Shown: positions 25,475 to 37,836, counted from the first letter of the stretch. The stretch is DNA of 64,000 bases from Hymenoscyphus infarciens (GCA_001414345.1 LLCB01000015.1:1-64000); one strand, 5' to 3'. Numbers and translations are program-made. Notes: generated by a model not told the origin, from the sequence alone.

Positions 25475-28400
25475 TAGTAAAACGATTTATATATATATAT
25501 AAATTAGTACTTAGTACTTTAAAACCTAGTTCTAAAAGTATAGTAACTAGTATAGTGAACTAGATTCTAGCTAATTGTTTTAATCTATAAAGGGCTTTTA
25601 GAAGTTCTAAATATACGATTTAGTTAAGAGGGGTTTTCATGTTTTTTAACGTGTTATTATATAATATAGAGATATATAGGTATTTGTTTATTCCTTCTAA
25701 GAGAGTAATATTTAGTCTTTCTATATCTATATCCTCTTATATAAAGGCTAAAACTATATCGATTTTCTATATTATAAAGTTATATAATAGTACTAGAGCA
25801 AATAAGACTTTCTAGCTTATTTGCTTAATAACTCTTATAAAAGAGTCTATATAGTCTCTTCTATATAACTATTTAAAACCTTTAGCTATAAATCGCGATT
25901 TAAATTCTATTATACTATTAGATTCTTTTAGTTTATAAACCTATCTTATCTTAATAGGCTTAGTATCTTTACTAGTATTATTACTAGTAATAATATTCTA
26001 AGTTTTATTACTTATAAGAGTATTTAATTCCTTTTATATAGATCTAATCTAGTAGTCTTTATAAGGATTAATATCGCTTATAGCTTCTTTATAGCTTTTA
26101 GGCTCTAGAATAGTAGTATTAGATATTTTATTAATAATAACCTTTTTAGTACTATCGCCCTTTATTTTAGAGTTTAAATAAGCGAGTAATACATAGTAAT
26201 ATATAGCTATTAGCGCTTAAAGCTCGTCGATTTCTAACGCGTCTATATCCCTTTCTATAGGATTAACGCGTCTACCTCTTAGTCTAAGGTTTATATTAAG
26301 GCCTAGCTCTATAATATTATCTTATCCTAATACGTCGACGTTATCTATATATATCTCGTTATTTAGGTTATTATTGTTATTATCGCTTAACTCCTTATAT
26401 TCTATAAGAGCGGGACTATCGCTCTCTAGACGTGTATTTATATAACTAGTTATTTCTTATAGATAATCCTAATCTATAGACTCTTCTTCTAAGAGTATAG
26501 AGTAGTTTTCTTTTATAATAAATTCGTCTTTATATATAAGGTCTTCTTTTATTATAATATCTCTTATATTAATAACTTTCCTAAGTTCTAGTATATATAT
26601 AAGAAAGTTATTAGAGGACTTCTAGTCTACTAATATTCCTTTATATGATTTATTAGCTAGTTTTCTTTTAGCGTTTTTAGCTCTTATTTCTTTTAATATT
26701 AAAGTATAATAAAGAGATCTAAGAGTACTTATATATAATATATTTAGACTTATACTAAATATGTCTTTATATAGTATAGATTTTATAGTGCTATTATATA
26801 CCTAATTCTTTATATATATAATAGAACGAGCTATATAAGGCTAGAGGTAAAGTAGTATAGATTTTTCTAAATATATAGTAATTATATATTCTATTAAATA
26901 TCGATTAAGTCTTTTTATAATACTGTTCTACTCTAGACTATATAGACTAGTGTAGTTATATATAATACCTTGGTCTTTAATATATATATCCTACTTATTA
27001 GACTTAAATTCCTTGGTATTATCTAAGTATAGACCTTTAATGCTTTTATTAAATTGATTTTTTAATAAGTTATTTATTTTAACTAACTTATTAAAAGCTT
27101 CTAATTTATACTTTATAATATATATAAATATAGCTCTAGTTTTACGATACATATATATAAGAGTATATGTTTCGTCTAAAAGTCCTTTAATTCTAAGTAG
27201 TTCTAGAATATCTATATTGAAATATTCTAAAGACTTAAAGTTATAATTACTTAGAGGGATATAACTTATATTCTTAGTCATCTTTCCTTTATAATAATTT
27301 TTATAATTATCTAGTTCTTTCTTACTATTAGAATTAATAGTATATCCTTTAGTAAGTAATATAGTTTTTAATAACGTATTAATATTAATATAATTTAATC
27401 TTCGATATAATAAGGTAATATTAAGCTCTTTTATTTCTATAATATATAATGTTTTTTTAAGCTTTATATAATCTATATTAATATTAAGATAATAAGTATT
27501 ATATTCCTAGTTTACGTTTATAGTCGCATCTAGTAGCTTATTATAAGTATATACGTTCTTATTATCTATACTAATATTAAAGCTACTCTTAATAAGAGCT
27601 TTAGTCGAAATTAGAGTAGTAGCGATATCTAGGATATAATTTACTTCTAATAAGTTTATTTTAATATTATTAGAACTTATTATTAGTATTATACTAACTC
27701 CTAGTATAAGTAGCTTAGTATTGTCTACTATACTAATAGTTAGTCCTTTTATAGGTTTAAAGTTTAGAATCTAATCTTTATTAAGTATATAATGTTTAGT
27801 AGTACTAGAGTCTAGTATAACTTTAGACTCTTTAAATACTTTATAAGAAGTATTTAGTATAGCTATATATAATACTTTTAAAGTACTATTATCGTTGTTT
27901 TTCGAATCAGTACTACTACTAGTATTAGTACTAGTATTATTACTAGTATTACTACTAGTATTATTAGATTTCTTATTTAATTTTAGCTCTAGGTATAGTA
28001 TAAAGTATTTAGAAATTATATATCCTCTCTTATTATAATAAGTATAAATAGCAATTTCATTTCCTTTATTTATAGCTTTATTAGCCTTTTTAGCTTTATT
28101 AGCTTCTAGGTTATTACTTGATTCTATTCTAGCTTCTTCTAATATAAGTTTAGATATAAGAATATCTATATTAATTTTAGATAAATCTTTTCCTAGCTTT
28201 TTATATTTTCTTAATATAAAACCTTTAAAGCTACTATTAAGTCCTTTAAATATAATCTAAGCTATATAGCTTTTAGGTATTAGATGTCTTAAGTCTTTAA
28301 GATATAAAGCTATACTTTATATAGCGCTAGTATATTCGTCGACGTTCTTATAAGAGCTTTAGCTAGATTTAATAATTATATCTAGATATTGACTAATTAG

Positions 28401-29798
28401 ATTAAAACTAGATTCTCTATATATAGCTATTATATACGCTTATATAGTATTAGAGCTAGTTTTATCTTTAAATTAGTCTATATTATTAATAGATATAATA
28501 GACTTAATAGCTTTTAAGGCTTTTTAGCTACTTCTAGTATAGTTAGAGTTATATTCCTTATATTTAATACTAAGTTCTACTAACCTAGGTTCTCTATTTA
28601 TATAGTATAGATCTTTATTAGGTCTAGTAATAGATAAGTCTATATATAACATAAATCTATTAATTTCTAGAAAGAGTTTTACCTCTCTATACTATTCTAT
28701 ATAGTTGGTTTTTCTAACTAATTTACTACTCTTAAAAGAACTAAAAGATATTATAGTTTAATAAAAGAGTATGTTTTAGTTAAGAGAAGGACTAATACGA
28801 AAACTACGTGTAGTTACGTAATCTTAAAAGTAGTTAGAAAACTAGAATTTTTATTATTCTAGAACCTATTAGACTAAAATAGTAATATAGTAAAGGGCTT
28901 ATATACTCTTAGAGTAATTTAAGTATAAAGAATGTTTTAGTATAAAAGACTTATAAATTAAGAAGCTATCTAGTTTTAGGCTTAAGAGGAAGCTTATTAT
29001 ATACTTTATTAAATATCGCTAGCTAGATAGAGTATATAAGGTCTTTAAACTAGTCTTTATGAAAAATAGCTTTTATTTCTAGGTGTTTAAATATACTAGT
29101 AAGACAGTCTATTTTAGTAGTACTTAGTATAGGGCTTTCTAGTAAGCTAGTATACCTGATATTAGTGCTAACTATACTACTAAGATAATGTTTAGTAATA
29201 AGGTTTTAGAATAAAAAGTTACTATATAAGTTAACTAGAGTAATACTAAGCTAGGGGACAGATATAATAAGCTAATCTTTAAGATTACTTTAGTTCTAAG
29301 ATATTTTAATAATATAGTGTCTATTAAGTAAAGCTTAGAGTCTAAGATATATACTAATAATTGTTTTAAAGTCTTATTATCTAATTATAAGAATAGCCTT
29401 AGTTCTTAACTGAATTATCTATTTAATAGAATAGAGGTTAAAATAATATAGTATTATATAATATAATATAAAGTACTGACCTTAACTCTTAGTTATCTAA
29501 CTATAAGAAGTAAGAAGATAATAAACTAGTAATCTTATAGAGCGTACTCTTTACTCGTTATATACTAGACTAAGATAGGCGCTTAGTAATCTACTAGGGT
29601 GTAGTATAAGAGGTAAGTAGACTAGTAATATCTTTTAAAAGAAAACTTTAAAAAATAAAAAATAAAATAAAAAAACTCTTAATAATATAGAATTAGAAGT
29701 AATCGATATATTACCTAAGAAGGTATTTAACGTAAAAGTAATACTAGGTTATATAAAACAAAGTTATATAGAAAATAAACTATGCCTAGCCTATAACC
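24415..29798 (-). mobile_element. Copia body of composite element C/G (gag to RNase H), RIP-degraded
   Basis: On the minus strand, from right to left: leader and gag (29798-about 27900), protease region, GAG-pre-integrase and integrase (about 27300-26600), reverse transcriptase (about 25950-25350), RNase H (about 25080-24700). One integrase stretch of about 96 codons remains open at 26991-27281; elsewhere stops are frequent. A run of AT dinucleotides at 25448-25475 sits at the YIDD reverse transcriptase site, as in the sister copies. Confidence 0.8.
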
Positions 29799-30274
29799 TC
29801 TTAGAATAGTTATAGTTTATAAAGTAATAATAGATTATATAAGAAGTAAAAGGTAAAAATAAATTAATTAACTTAAATAAAAAACTAAGAAGCTATCTAC
29901 TCTATATATATATATAGGCTATAGCTAGCCTTCTAGTCTAATACTAGTATAGTTCTAAGTCTAAAACTATAGATATAACTAATCTATTAGATAGTATTAT
30001 TCTATATACTCGGATAGTATTTAGTCTATTAGATAGTATTCAGTCTATTAGATAGTATTAATCTATATACTCGGATAGTATTTAGTCTATTAGATAGTAT
30101 TTAGTTTATTAGATAGTATTTAGTCTATTAGATAGTATTTAGTTCGTCGGATACTAGTGATCCGTATCAGGTACCGTTTATCTAGGCTACGTATCGTCGA
30201 TCTAGAGATATTAGAGATATTATACTATACTAGTATAATTAAGTACTAGTATAAGTGCTTATTATATACTAATA
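29799..30274 (-). repeat. 5' LTR of copia element C
   Basis: The 476-bp reverse-complement LTR ends at 30274 and is followed by GTAAT (30275-30279). The same GTAAT precedes the LTR at 19481, giving a matched 5-bp target duplication across the whole 10.8 kb nest. Confidence 0.8.
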
Positions 30275-30279
30275 GTAAT

Positions 30280-31040
30280 AAATAGTTTTTAGTACTAATT
30301 TAAGGCTACTCTAATACTAAGTTACTACTAGTTTAAGACGGGTCTAGAATTAAGTTAAACTAGTAACCGACACTAACTTAACTTACCTAACCTAGTTTAT
30401 AACTCGGTTCGACTCGCTAAAACAAGTTAGGTTTTACTACTATGAATTATCTTAAGTCGGTTTCAAAGTATATTAAACCTAGTTCTTAAATTATTTTAAA
30501 CTGCTTTAATCTATTTTATAAACTAGCTTAAATACGCTTCTAGAATCAGTCTAAATCACCTCTAAACCCGATTTAACCTCGACTCAAACCCCTCGCGAGT
30601 TAGTAGTAAAGTAGTTATATATTAATAATTGTTCTACTAAGCTAAATAATATTATTCTTAGATATAAAAAGTACTTTAAGTCCAGAGTCACGTGACTTCA
30701 TATATACTATTAAATTAGTTAGAATACTCTTAAGTAGTATCTAATTTTCTAATAAGTATCTATATTTATAACTATTCTATAGACAAGTTTTCCTCGATTG
30801 TTATAAACTCTAGTTAACCGACAGTTACTTTAAGTATAACTCGCGGCCTTACTTTAGTCATAGTAAAGTCTGACCTAAAATGTGTCTCCGACGATTCGAC
30901 GAATGCGACGAGAATTTCTGACTAACGAAGGCGACTGAACAACACACTGCAACTCGTTATAGAAGGTTACAGTGCTTCGAGTACGATTACCAACAGCTCA
31001 AACACCTCTACTGAAAGCAACCTCTAGCACCAGGTTCGAC
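30280..31040. other. Transition zone between transposon nest and genes
   Basis: The first 50 bp or so continue the right inverted-repeat arm (AGTACTA followed by a CTCTAATA-like tract matching the complement of 8785-8840). The remainder is moderately AT-rich with scattered TTTTATAA/ACTAG words and no recognisable gene. Composition returns to normal by about 30850. Confidence 0.5.
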
Positions 31041-31081
31041 GTCGAAGGCTAGGCAACGTTCAAAGTCGTCTATACCACACG

Positions 31082-31889
31082 CATCTGTACAAAACACACC
31101 AAGAACTACCGCCAAAAGCAACACCCAACAGATACAAAGTTCCGAGGCTGAAAAGGCCTAAGCCCAAGCGGCCTTCCGTCCCTCAAGTATAGCTGACGGT
31201 GCAAGACAAGATCATCACAGACGAGATCGTTACTAACAGTGCATCCTTGATTGTGGAGAAACTCCTCGATTTTCACAGGGTGTAGAAAATGGCGGAGGAG
31301 AAGCTATACAGGATTCCGACCCCTCACGATTTGGTGAAGGACAACACCACGCGCCACATACGGTGACATACCCTGCTTGTTTTCAATGGACGGGTGGTAT
31401 GCTGGCGTGGTTATGTCCAAGTGAGCAAGAAAAAGGGTCGAGATGCTGTTGTAAAGCAAACGATTGAATTTATCCGAAACCAGAGTGTTATCTTGGAGGT
31501 GATGACGAATGACTTATAGGAAGCTGAGGCGCATGCTATGCGTACGAAGTATCGGCCGACGCAGAACAATGATGAGCTTAGGAAGCAGGCTCTGAAGGCA
31601 TGGAGGGAACCTTTTATCAACTTAAGACGTACAAGCAAGATGTTTTGGGAACGCGGGGAAAACCTTGGCCGACCATTACCTTCGGCTATCTACATGGTGC
31701 ACAGGAATGGGACGTGGAATGCTGCTAGTGAAGAGGCATGGTTATAGCAGGATGGAACTGGCTCTGCTCAAATATCAGATGTGTTGTGGAATATCCGGCA
31801 GGAAGTAGAGCTGTGTATTGCACGGGTGGAGGCTGATTATCCAAACGCAGAGGACATGGCGACGGAGACGTGGAAAGCTTGGAATTAGT
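31082..31889 (+). pseudogene. Broken protein-coding frame with RIP-type nonsense codons, function unknown
   Basis: One reading frame stays gene-like in composition for about 270 codons but is interrupted by TAG at 31190, 31283, 31517 and 31745 and by TGA at 31364, then ends at TAG 31887. Each stop is one C-to-T (or, for TAG, G-to-A) step from a sense codon, as RIP produces. The downstream half contains a Lys/Arg-rich and Trp-containing region followed by an acidic end. I do not recognise the family. The start is not defined. It lies directly at the edge of the transposon nest. Confidence 0.5.
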
Positions 31890-32505
31890 TTTTTCGAAAT
31901 TTCGTGAACGAGCAGGAGATGGTCGACCAGAGAAGCTTGTAAACACGAAGTACCACGGAGAGACTCCCGGAGCGGTATCCAGGTGGAGAAGTGCGGGACC
32001 GACAGAGGTAACGAAAGAGGGAGGTCTTTTAGATCTATATACCGTTTTCTGCCAAATACAAACCTTCACTCAGTCCAGTAGGAAAGGATGCTTAATTCTC
32101 TTGCAGTGGTCCAATTCTCAAGCTCCCCTTGCTCTAACCCGAATTACGGTTGTTCTTTACACTCGCCAGGGACTATCTGGGGTCATTCTCAAATTATGCT
32201 CCCGCGGAGGGTCAAAAGTAGTTGTTTCTTCATCAATGAGCGCTAGTCTCCTGGTGGTTTTCCATCCGCGTATACTCCAGCCAATCAACGCGGACAGTTC
32301 CAATTGCTTCCAGTTGCTTCTAGACAGATTCCCAGCTCCTCCCAATGAGTCACTGGGAGATGTTGCAACTATGCAAAATTGGACAGATCTCAATCCGAAA
32401 AAGTTATGTATGGCGTGAATTCGGGAGGAACCCGTTTTCCAGTTCTCCCACTGAAAGTCGTAAATTTATTGAGTATCCCTTTTTTAAGAACAACATAATA
32501 AAGTC
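31890..32505. other. Non-coding interval upstream of SEC66
   Basis: A 182-codon open frame crosses this interval (31870-32418). Its composition is irregular, it overlaps antisense frames and it shows no family resemblance, so I treat it as spurious. The interval probably holds the remains of the upstream pseudogene and the SEC66 promoter. Confidence 0.4.
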
Positions 32506-33446
32506 ATGATGTTTCAAATCAACCGGGCGGGTCTTATACTTCCTGTCCTCTACGTAGTGGTACTTGTTGCTTCCGTCTATACCATATACACACTGTACCA
32601 GAAACATCAAATGGGTATATCCTTTATACGCGGGATTCAGTTTCCATGAGAGTCAACTAACAAAAACCCTCAGCAAAACTCAACACTCTAAAGCCATGGT
32701 TCTCGCCCCATCTCCAACGAAATGTCTACCTCTCCCTCCTCCACCTCGAAACTCCAGACGACTCGAAAGACTTGAAAGACTTGAAAACACCTGAAGTCCC
32801 AAGGAGCATATTGAGAGCTGCACTCTTGCGACGCGCAATGGAAGATATTCGTCGTATTATCAATGTGCGAACCAAGAAGCAGGCATGTGGGAGCCTTCTT
32901 GAAAAGAGAAGTGTGGGTGACGATTTATGGCATCAGTTATTGCTTGCTGAGAAGGAGATGGAAGTGGAATTGAAGGACGTTGTTAAAGAAGTTCGTTCTC
33001 ATCCTCAAAAGACAACTGAGGGAATTCTAATCGTGTAACTTTAGGCCAATGGACTTGTTCCAGACTGGGGACAAACGATCTTTCAAACTGCGAATGAGAT
33101 GGTTGCAAAGACAAAATTAAGTGAGGATTTAGAGGCTATAAACTCGAAGTTGAATGTTGAGAAAGAATTGTGGGAGCCAAAAAGGGTAGGTGGGTAGAAT
33201 TGGAATTACGAGAAGCTAGCGAGGCCTTTGGGCGATGGACATTCGTAGCTGGAGCTGATGGGCGAATTGGACCGGAAGAATTTCGTAAACAAAGGCAGAA
33301 CTGTTTTTTTAGTTAGTTATAACGGGACTTCGGAATCACTATTAAGTGTTCTTCAAGGGCACTCCACACCTGTACCAATGACTTACTCTTTTAAGGTAGT
33401 GAATTTTTTAATTTTCGAATCAACACCCATGCCACTGACGTTCTAA
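32506..33446 (+). CDS. SEC66: Sec66/Sec71, ER protein-translocation complex subunit
   Basis: Sec66 is the membrane subunit of the Sec62/63 complex, which helps the Sec61 channel import proteins post-translationally into the ER. Proposed exons are 32506-32614, 32674-32990, 33045-33185 and 33249-33446 (254 aa). All junctions are GT-AG, and intron 1 has an ACTAAC branch site. Residues 8-29 form one hydrophobic anchor. The cytosolic part carries family blocks: PWF.PHLQR.VYLSLLH near residue 45, LRAALLRRAMEDIRRI near 75, SVGDDLW near 109, and WGQTIFQ.ANE after intron 2. The start could be either of two adjacent ATGs. The last exon beyond the ELMGELD block has no family support, so the 3' end is uncertain. 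It is the first intact gene next to the transposon nest. Confidence 0.8.
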
Positions 33447-33609
33447 AAGCCACCTGGGAGTATTATTGTATCGAAACCCTTAATTGCTCACTTTACCACG
33501 AACACACAAATAGAGTCCCACCGCTGATTTTATTCGGAATCTCCAGCGTCGATACTTGTTTCCAATCCACTCAACTGCTCACGCAGTCACACGGGCAGGG
33601 AAGATGCAA

Positions 33610-35548
33610 TTACACACCCTCACCCTTGCCCAGCAAGACCAAATTGGCCACATTCATCACAGTAATGATGAGCCAAATGATAACCCCAAAGGCAGCAGTA
33701 ATCCAATGATTTCGCATCTTCTTCCGCTGAGTAAGAGAAGCAGTATCAGCAACCCCACCCAATTGTCCTTCTTCCCTAGACTCCTCAACACCATGCGTGC
33801 GATTTACATGAACACCAACCGTCATATACTTGTTACGACAGGTGAAATAAATCAGCGGAGCAGAAATAAATGGAAGTGTGACGCTGAGGGCTACCTGACT
33901 CCCATTCAAAGCGGCTGAGAGACCGGATCTTCCCACCGCCCCAGCGATAATAATAGAAGGCGTGATGCTAATACTTCTCGTGATGAGGCGACGGAGCCAC
34001 GGTGCGACTGTCCAATTCAAGGCACCCTCAGAGACCATTTGTCCAGCGATAGTACAGACGATACCAGCACTGATGCCGGAGAGAAGAAGTGCGAGAGCAA
34101 AAATTGTTCCAGCGGCGGGTGCGATGCTTTTGGAAAGCAAAGCATAAATACCAAAGAGGTCGGCATCTGCTGCTTCAGTTCCTGACAGAGAGGCACCAGC
34201 CGTAATCAAAATAGCACTGTTGACAAATAGCGCGAAGGTGAAGAGGGCGATCGAAAGCTCGATGATAGAATACTTGAGACAGAAATTTATGGCGGAGAGA
34301 GAAGGCAAGTAGACATCCTTGTGGGTGCTCTCTGAGTCTGATTCGCTTGCTGGTGGGACGATTCCATGCTTCACATCATATTCACGAAGTCGGGGTTGCA
34401 CAAGCCCGGAGCCCAGATACAGGGAGTGAGGCATGACAGTTGCGCCGAGAATACCACATGCTTGATAGAGGCTAGTGATTATCAGCAAAGAATCCCAGTT
34501 CGCGAGAGAGTGAAGAAACTTACCCGTCTGACTGGATAATGGCTGATGAGGGAAGGTATCCCCTGAAAACTTCGCCAACAGACGTGTCTTCAATCAAGCT
34601 CAATTGGATGCAGAAGCAAATCACGACACCCAAAACAAGTGCCATTACGAAGAATTCGAATGCACGCAGACCTCTCATACCTCCGTTTTGTTTGTAGAAT
34701 AGTAGAATCAGCAGCACATCCACGATGGATAAGGCGCAACCCGCAACCAATGGGATTTGCGGTATCAGGAGGTTGATTGCAATAGCTGTCCCAATAACTT
34801 CAGCGATATCAGTGGCAATAATCTGTCCCAAATTAGCGCCTATATTTTTATCGCATTGTCCTAAAACCTACAGCTCCTTCAGCCATAATATAAAGAAAGA
34901 TGTTCAGCCACCACGGAAGAAAAGCTCTGCAACTTTCGGCTAGATCGAGCCCACTGACACTTCCTAATTTGATACACAGGCTTTGCAGGAAAATTGCGAA
35001 TAGATTCGACATCAAAACGACGAAGAGGAGTTTGAATCGATACGTCGCACCGGCAGCTACATCTGTTGCATAGTTGCCGGGATCGATATAAGCCACAGCG
35101 ATCTTTGGATGGTCATTAGCACTGTTCAGTAATGAGAGAGTGCAGATATATAAAATACCATAAATCCTGGGCCAATGAATTTGCTGAAAGTTGTACAAAA
35201 CTTTCGAACTCTCATAAAGAGGGTTTGGATTGAATGATGGCTACTCGAACCATCGCCCATCCCCTTACGAGGAGGCCCTATGCCTCCATCTCTACCTCCG
35301 CTACTCCCCCCACCACGGCTCCCATGAGCCCCCTTCTCCCCCACCACAAGACCCTTTTCTGGAGGTAAATTGGGATCATAGTCTTGCTCCTCTGTTGTTC
35401 GAATCTCGCTACTCGAAATTCTCCTCAATACCCGGGTATTTGCCATTCCGTTGAGATCATTGCGGGTAGTGAGATCAGCTGACAGGGAGCTGGGATTTTG
35501 GTTGAATCCAGTTCCTTCTGGCTCCTCGGTGCGAGATGGGCAATTCAT
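33610..35548 (-). CDS. NRAMP-family divalent metal (Mn/Fe) transporter
   Basis: This is a proton-coupled importer of Mn2+, Fe2+ and related ions of the yeast Smf1/2/3 type; which paralogue, and whether plasma-membrane or endosomal, cannot be told. Exons on the minus strand are 35548-35159, 35102-34872, 34822-34524 and 34471-33610 (593 aa). Introns are 49 to 56 bp with CTAA-type branch sites. The N-terminal about 120 residues are hydrophilic, Gly/Ser-rich and probably cytosolic. About 11 membrane segments follow. The metal-binding motif DPGN lies at residues 137-140 in TM1 and MPHS at 320-323 in TM6, both diagnostic for NRAMP. A hydrophilic loop (about 340-370) is Ser/Glu-rich. It converges on SEC66, with 163 bp between stop codons. 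Confidence 0.93.
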
Positions 35549-37363
35549 GGTGTATGTGTGATGGGTTAAAGGTGTCGTTGGGCGTTTAATTTCTGAGTGG
35601 CAAACTGGAGGGAATGGATGGATGAGTTCGGGGTTTTCGTTTTCGTTTTCGTTTTCGTTTTCCTGACTGTACCTTGTCTATTCAGTTCAGCAAAGAAGGA
35701 AGCGAGATGCAGCTTGATTTCAAGGTGAAGATCAAATTAAAAGAGGTGTATCTGGTGAGTTTCAATAGGGGGGCGAAAACCGGGGAAGAGGATGTTTTTT
35801 AATGATCAACTTGGGTTGAGCATTCATTACCGAGGAAACGGCAATCAGCTAGGTAGTTCTCGTCACCAATGCTAGTGAAGTACCTAGGTACTGATGATGC
35901 GCTCCCGGTTAGCCCTCTTGCAGGTTTTGGTGTACATACCCCGCGGTGAGGAAGGTACTGCCATCCGGGTGGAAGAAGAGCTTGGCATCTTGGCTCGGCA
36001 CATATTCCGCTCTCACCCGAATATCCAGCGGAAACTACCGTGCCAAGCACACATTCCACCAATCAAAGTAGCAGTTTTAGAATCGACAGCTGACCGGGCC
36101 GAGCAGCACCCGATTTTCAATCTTAGGACCTCTACCTCCGTCCTAATAACTCTAGCCCTCAAGTCATGAAGTCGCCCATGTTTGTTGTAGGTAAGCTCGC
36201 GTTTTTCTCACTACAAAAATCACTGTCCATTGCCCCTACATGGTTATTACTTTCGTTCAGAAAATGCAGATGGTCCCCCACCCGTGGTCGACGTTGTCTT
36301 GTCAAGGGAAAAAGAGTCAAGGGAAAAAGAGTCATGTTGTTTAGTATCCCAGGCCTCTTCCAATAGACTGGCACCGAGCGGTCGGGTGGCTTGGCACTGC
36401 AATCCAAGCTATCCGCCGTATTATTGCTGACTTTCGTTCCTCTCTTCTACTTCCGAGCCACCTAGTACAAACAAGTGTGTGTTTCTAGATGCCACGAATT
36501 CAGGATCGGACGAGGACGAAGTAGAAGGGAGCACCAGATAATTGTGCCTAGGGTGTGGATGGTTTAGCCAAGACAAAGCTCCCGAAATTCACATTTTTTC
36601 TTCTTAGATTTATGAGCATTTGCTTCATATCACACCAAGTTTTTCAGATTTTCCCCCGACATGTCCAAATTTCTAGTCAAGCATAGCCTTAATTATATTC
36701 ACAAGACCCTCGACGCTATGACATGTAAGACTAAGTGGTCTACATAATATAGGCCTTGGATTCTAGAACAGATATGTCGGATCTAGACGCAACCACGACC
36801 TTTTCTATATATCACCCTACAAGAAAAGACTCCTAAAGAAATACCCAACACGCGGCAGCGGACTTCGGATCCTATTTCATGTTTTCAAGAGATTCGAGAC
36901 ACCGCTGCCCGGGATTGGTTTATTTTTGTTAGGCGGGGCTTACTTCTATATGTTTCTTCGTTTATTCAGTATTAGTATAGTTCAGGAGACATCTACATCT
37001 TGTTTCCTTAAGCGCCATTTTAGCATTTGTATCGGGCGTGAATAGGTGAGAGTTAGCTCCACAAATTTGATATTAGGAGTCTAAACAGCGAGGCATACCG
37101 CGATAACCCGCTGACTTTTCAGGCGGAACCCTCTTCTATGTCATACACCACGAGAGAAAATACAAAAGTCCCCCCCCCCAAAACAACATCATTTGTGTAA
37201 AATTTCAAGTTACAGTACCAGATAGCAACACATTATACTAAGAAGAGTCTGCACAAACTCCACCACGAAAACTGCAGAAGTTCATGTCATCGTCTAGCGT
37301 AAGCCTGAGCAACAATGTTAGATTAGGGCTAGGATCTTAAATTGTTCCAAGTATTTGGGGGTA
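35549..37363. other. Intergenic region upstream of the NRAMP gene
   Basis: It contains a (TTTTCG)n run at 35636-35662, a duplicated GTCAAGGGAAAAAGA at about 36300-36330 and a C homopolymer near 37172. Several open frames of 60-90 codons overlap each other on both strands without family resemblance. I see no gene. Confidence 0.5.
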
Positions 37364-37836
37364 CAGTGGGGGTTCGCAGATATTCGCCCGCTCCTTTTTC
37401 ACACCTAAGATCACTGGAAACCACCCTTTTTAAACCCCTGTTATAAATAGTGCTCTGATTATTTATAGAACTTATAGTTTAAGTCTCCTTTAGATTTAAA
37501 ATATCTATATTTTGTCTTCTTAGTTTTATTTCTAAGCTAGTTGTTCAAAGGTTTATTTATAAAGGAGTAGTATCTTAAAAGGACAAGATTTTAGCTAAAT
37601 TTAGGTATTTCAATTTTGTGTTCTTCCGACTCTACCTACTTTTAAATCAACGTAACCTAAGAACTAGTATTTATTTAGTATCTCTATCCTAGAAAGCTAC
37701 TAGCACACTCCTCTAGTTAAATTAACTTTCAAATTTCAGAGGGTATTTATAGTGAAAGTTAAGTATATAAAATGCCTTGTTCAGAGTGCTTTTTGTGTAA
37801 AAAAGAGGGCGGGCGAATATCTGCGAACCCCCACTG
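37364..37836. mobile_element. MITE-like element with 28-bp perfect TIRs
   Basis: Identical inverted 28-bp ends begin CAGTGGGGGTTCGCAGA (37364-37391 and complement of 37809-37836). They enclose about 420 bp of AT-rich sequence with no coding capacity. The AT-rich core in an otherwise normal region suggests RIP of a dispersed repeat. The left flank is TA and the right flank CA, so a Tc1/mariner-type TA duplication with one mutated copy is possible but unproven. Confidence 0.8.

Noticed and set aside
26991..27281. 96-codon open frame that could be called a gene
   Set aside because: It is a surviving stretch of degraded copia integrase, continuous with the element on both sides.
30410..30440. 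GGTTCGACTC resembling a tRNA B box
   Set aside because: No matching A box or cloverleaf could be laid out around it, and it lies in RIP-affected repeat DNA.
1..31000. Possibility that the AT-rich block is a centromere
   Set aside because: AT-rich transposon nests occur at centromeres of some ascomycetes, but similar blocks are scattered along chromosome arms as AT isochores. Sequence alone cannot decide.
31870..32418. 182-codon open frame upstream of SEC66
   Set aside because: No family resemblance, irregular composition, and overlap with antisense frames; it starts inside the pseudogene region.
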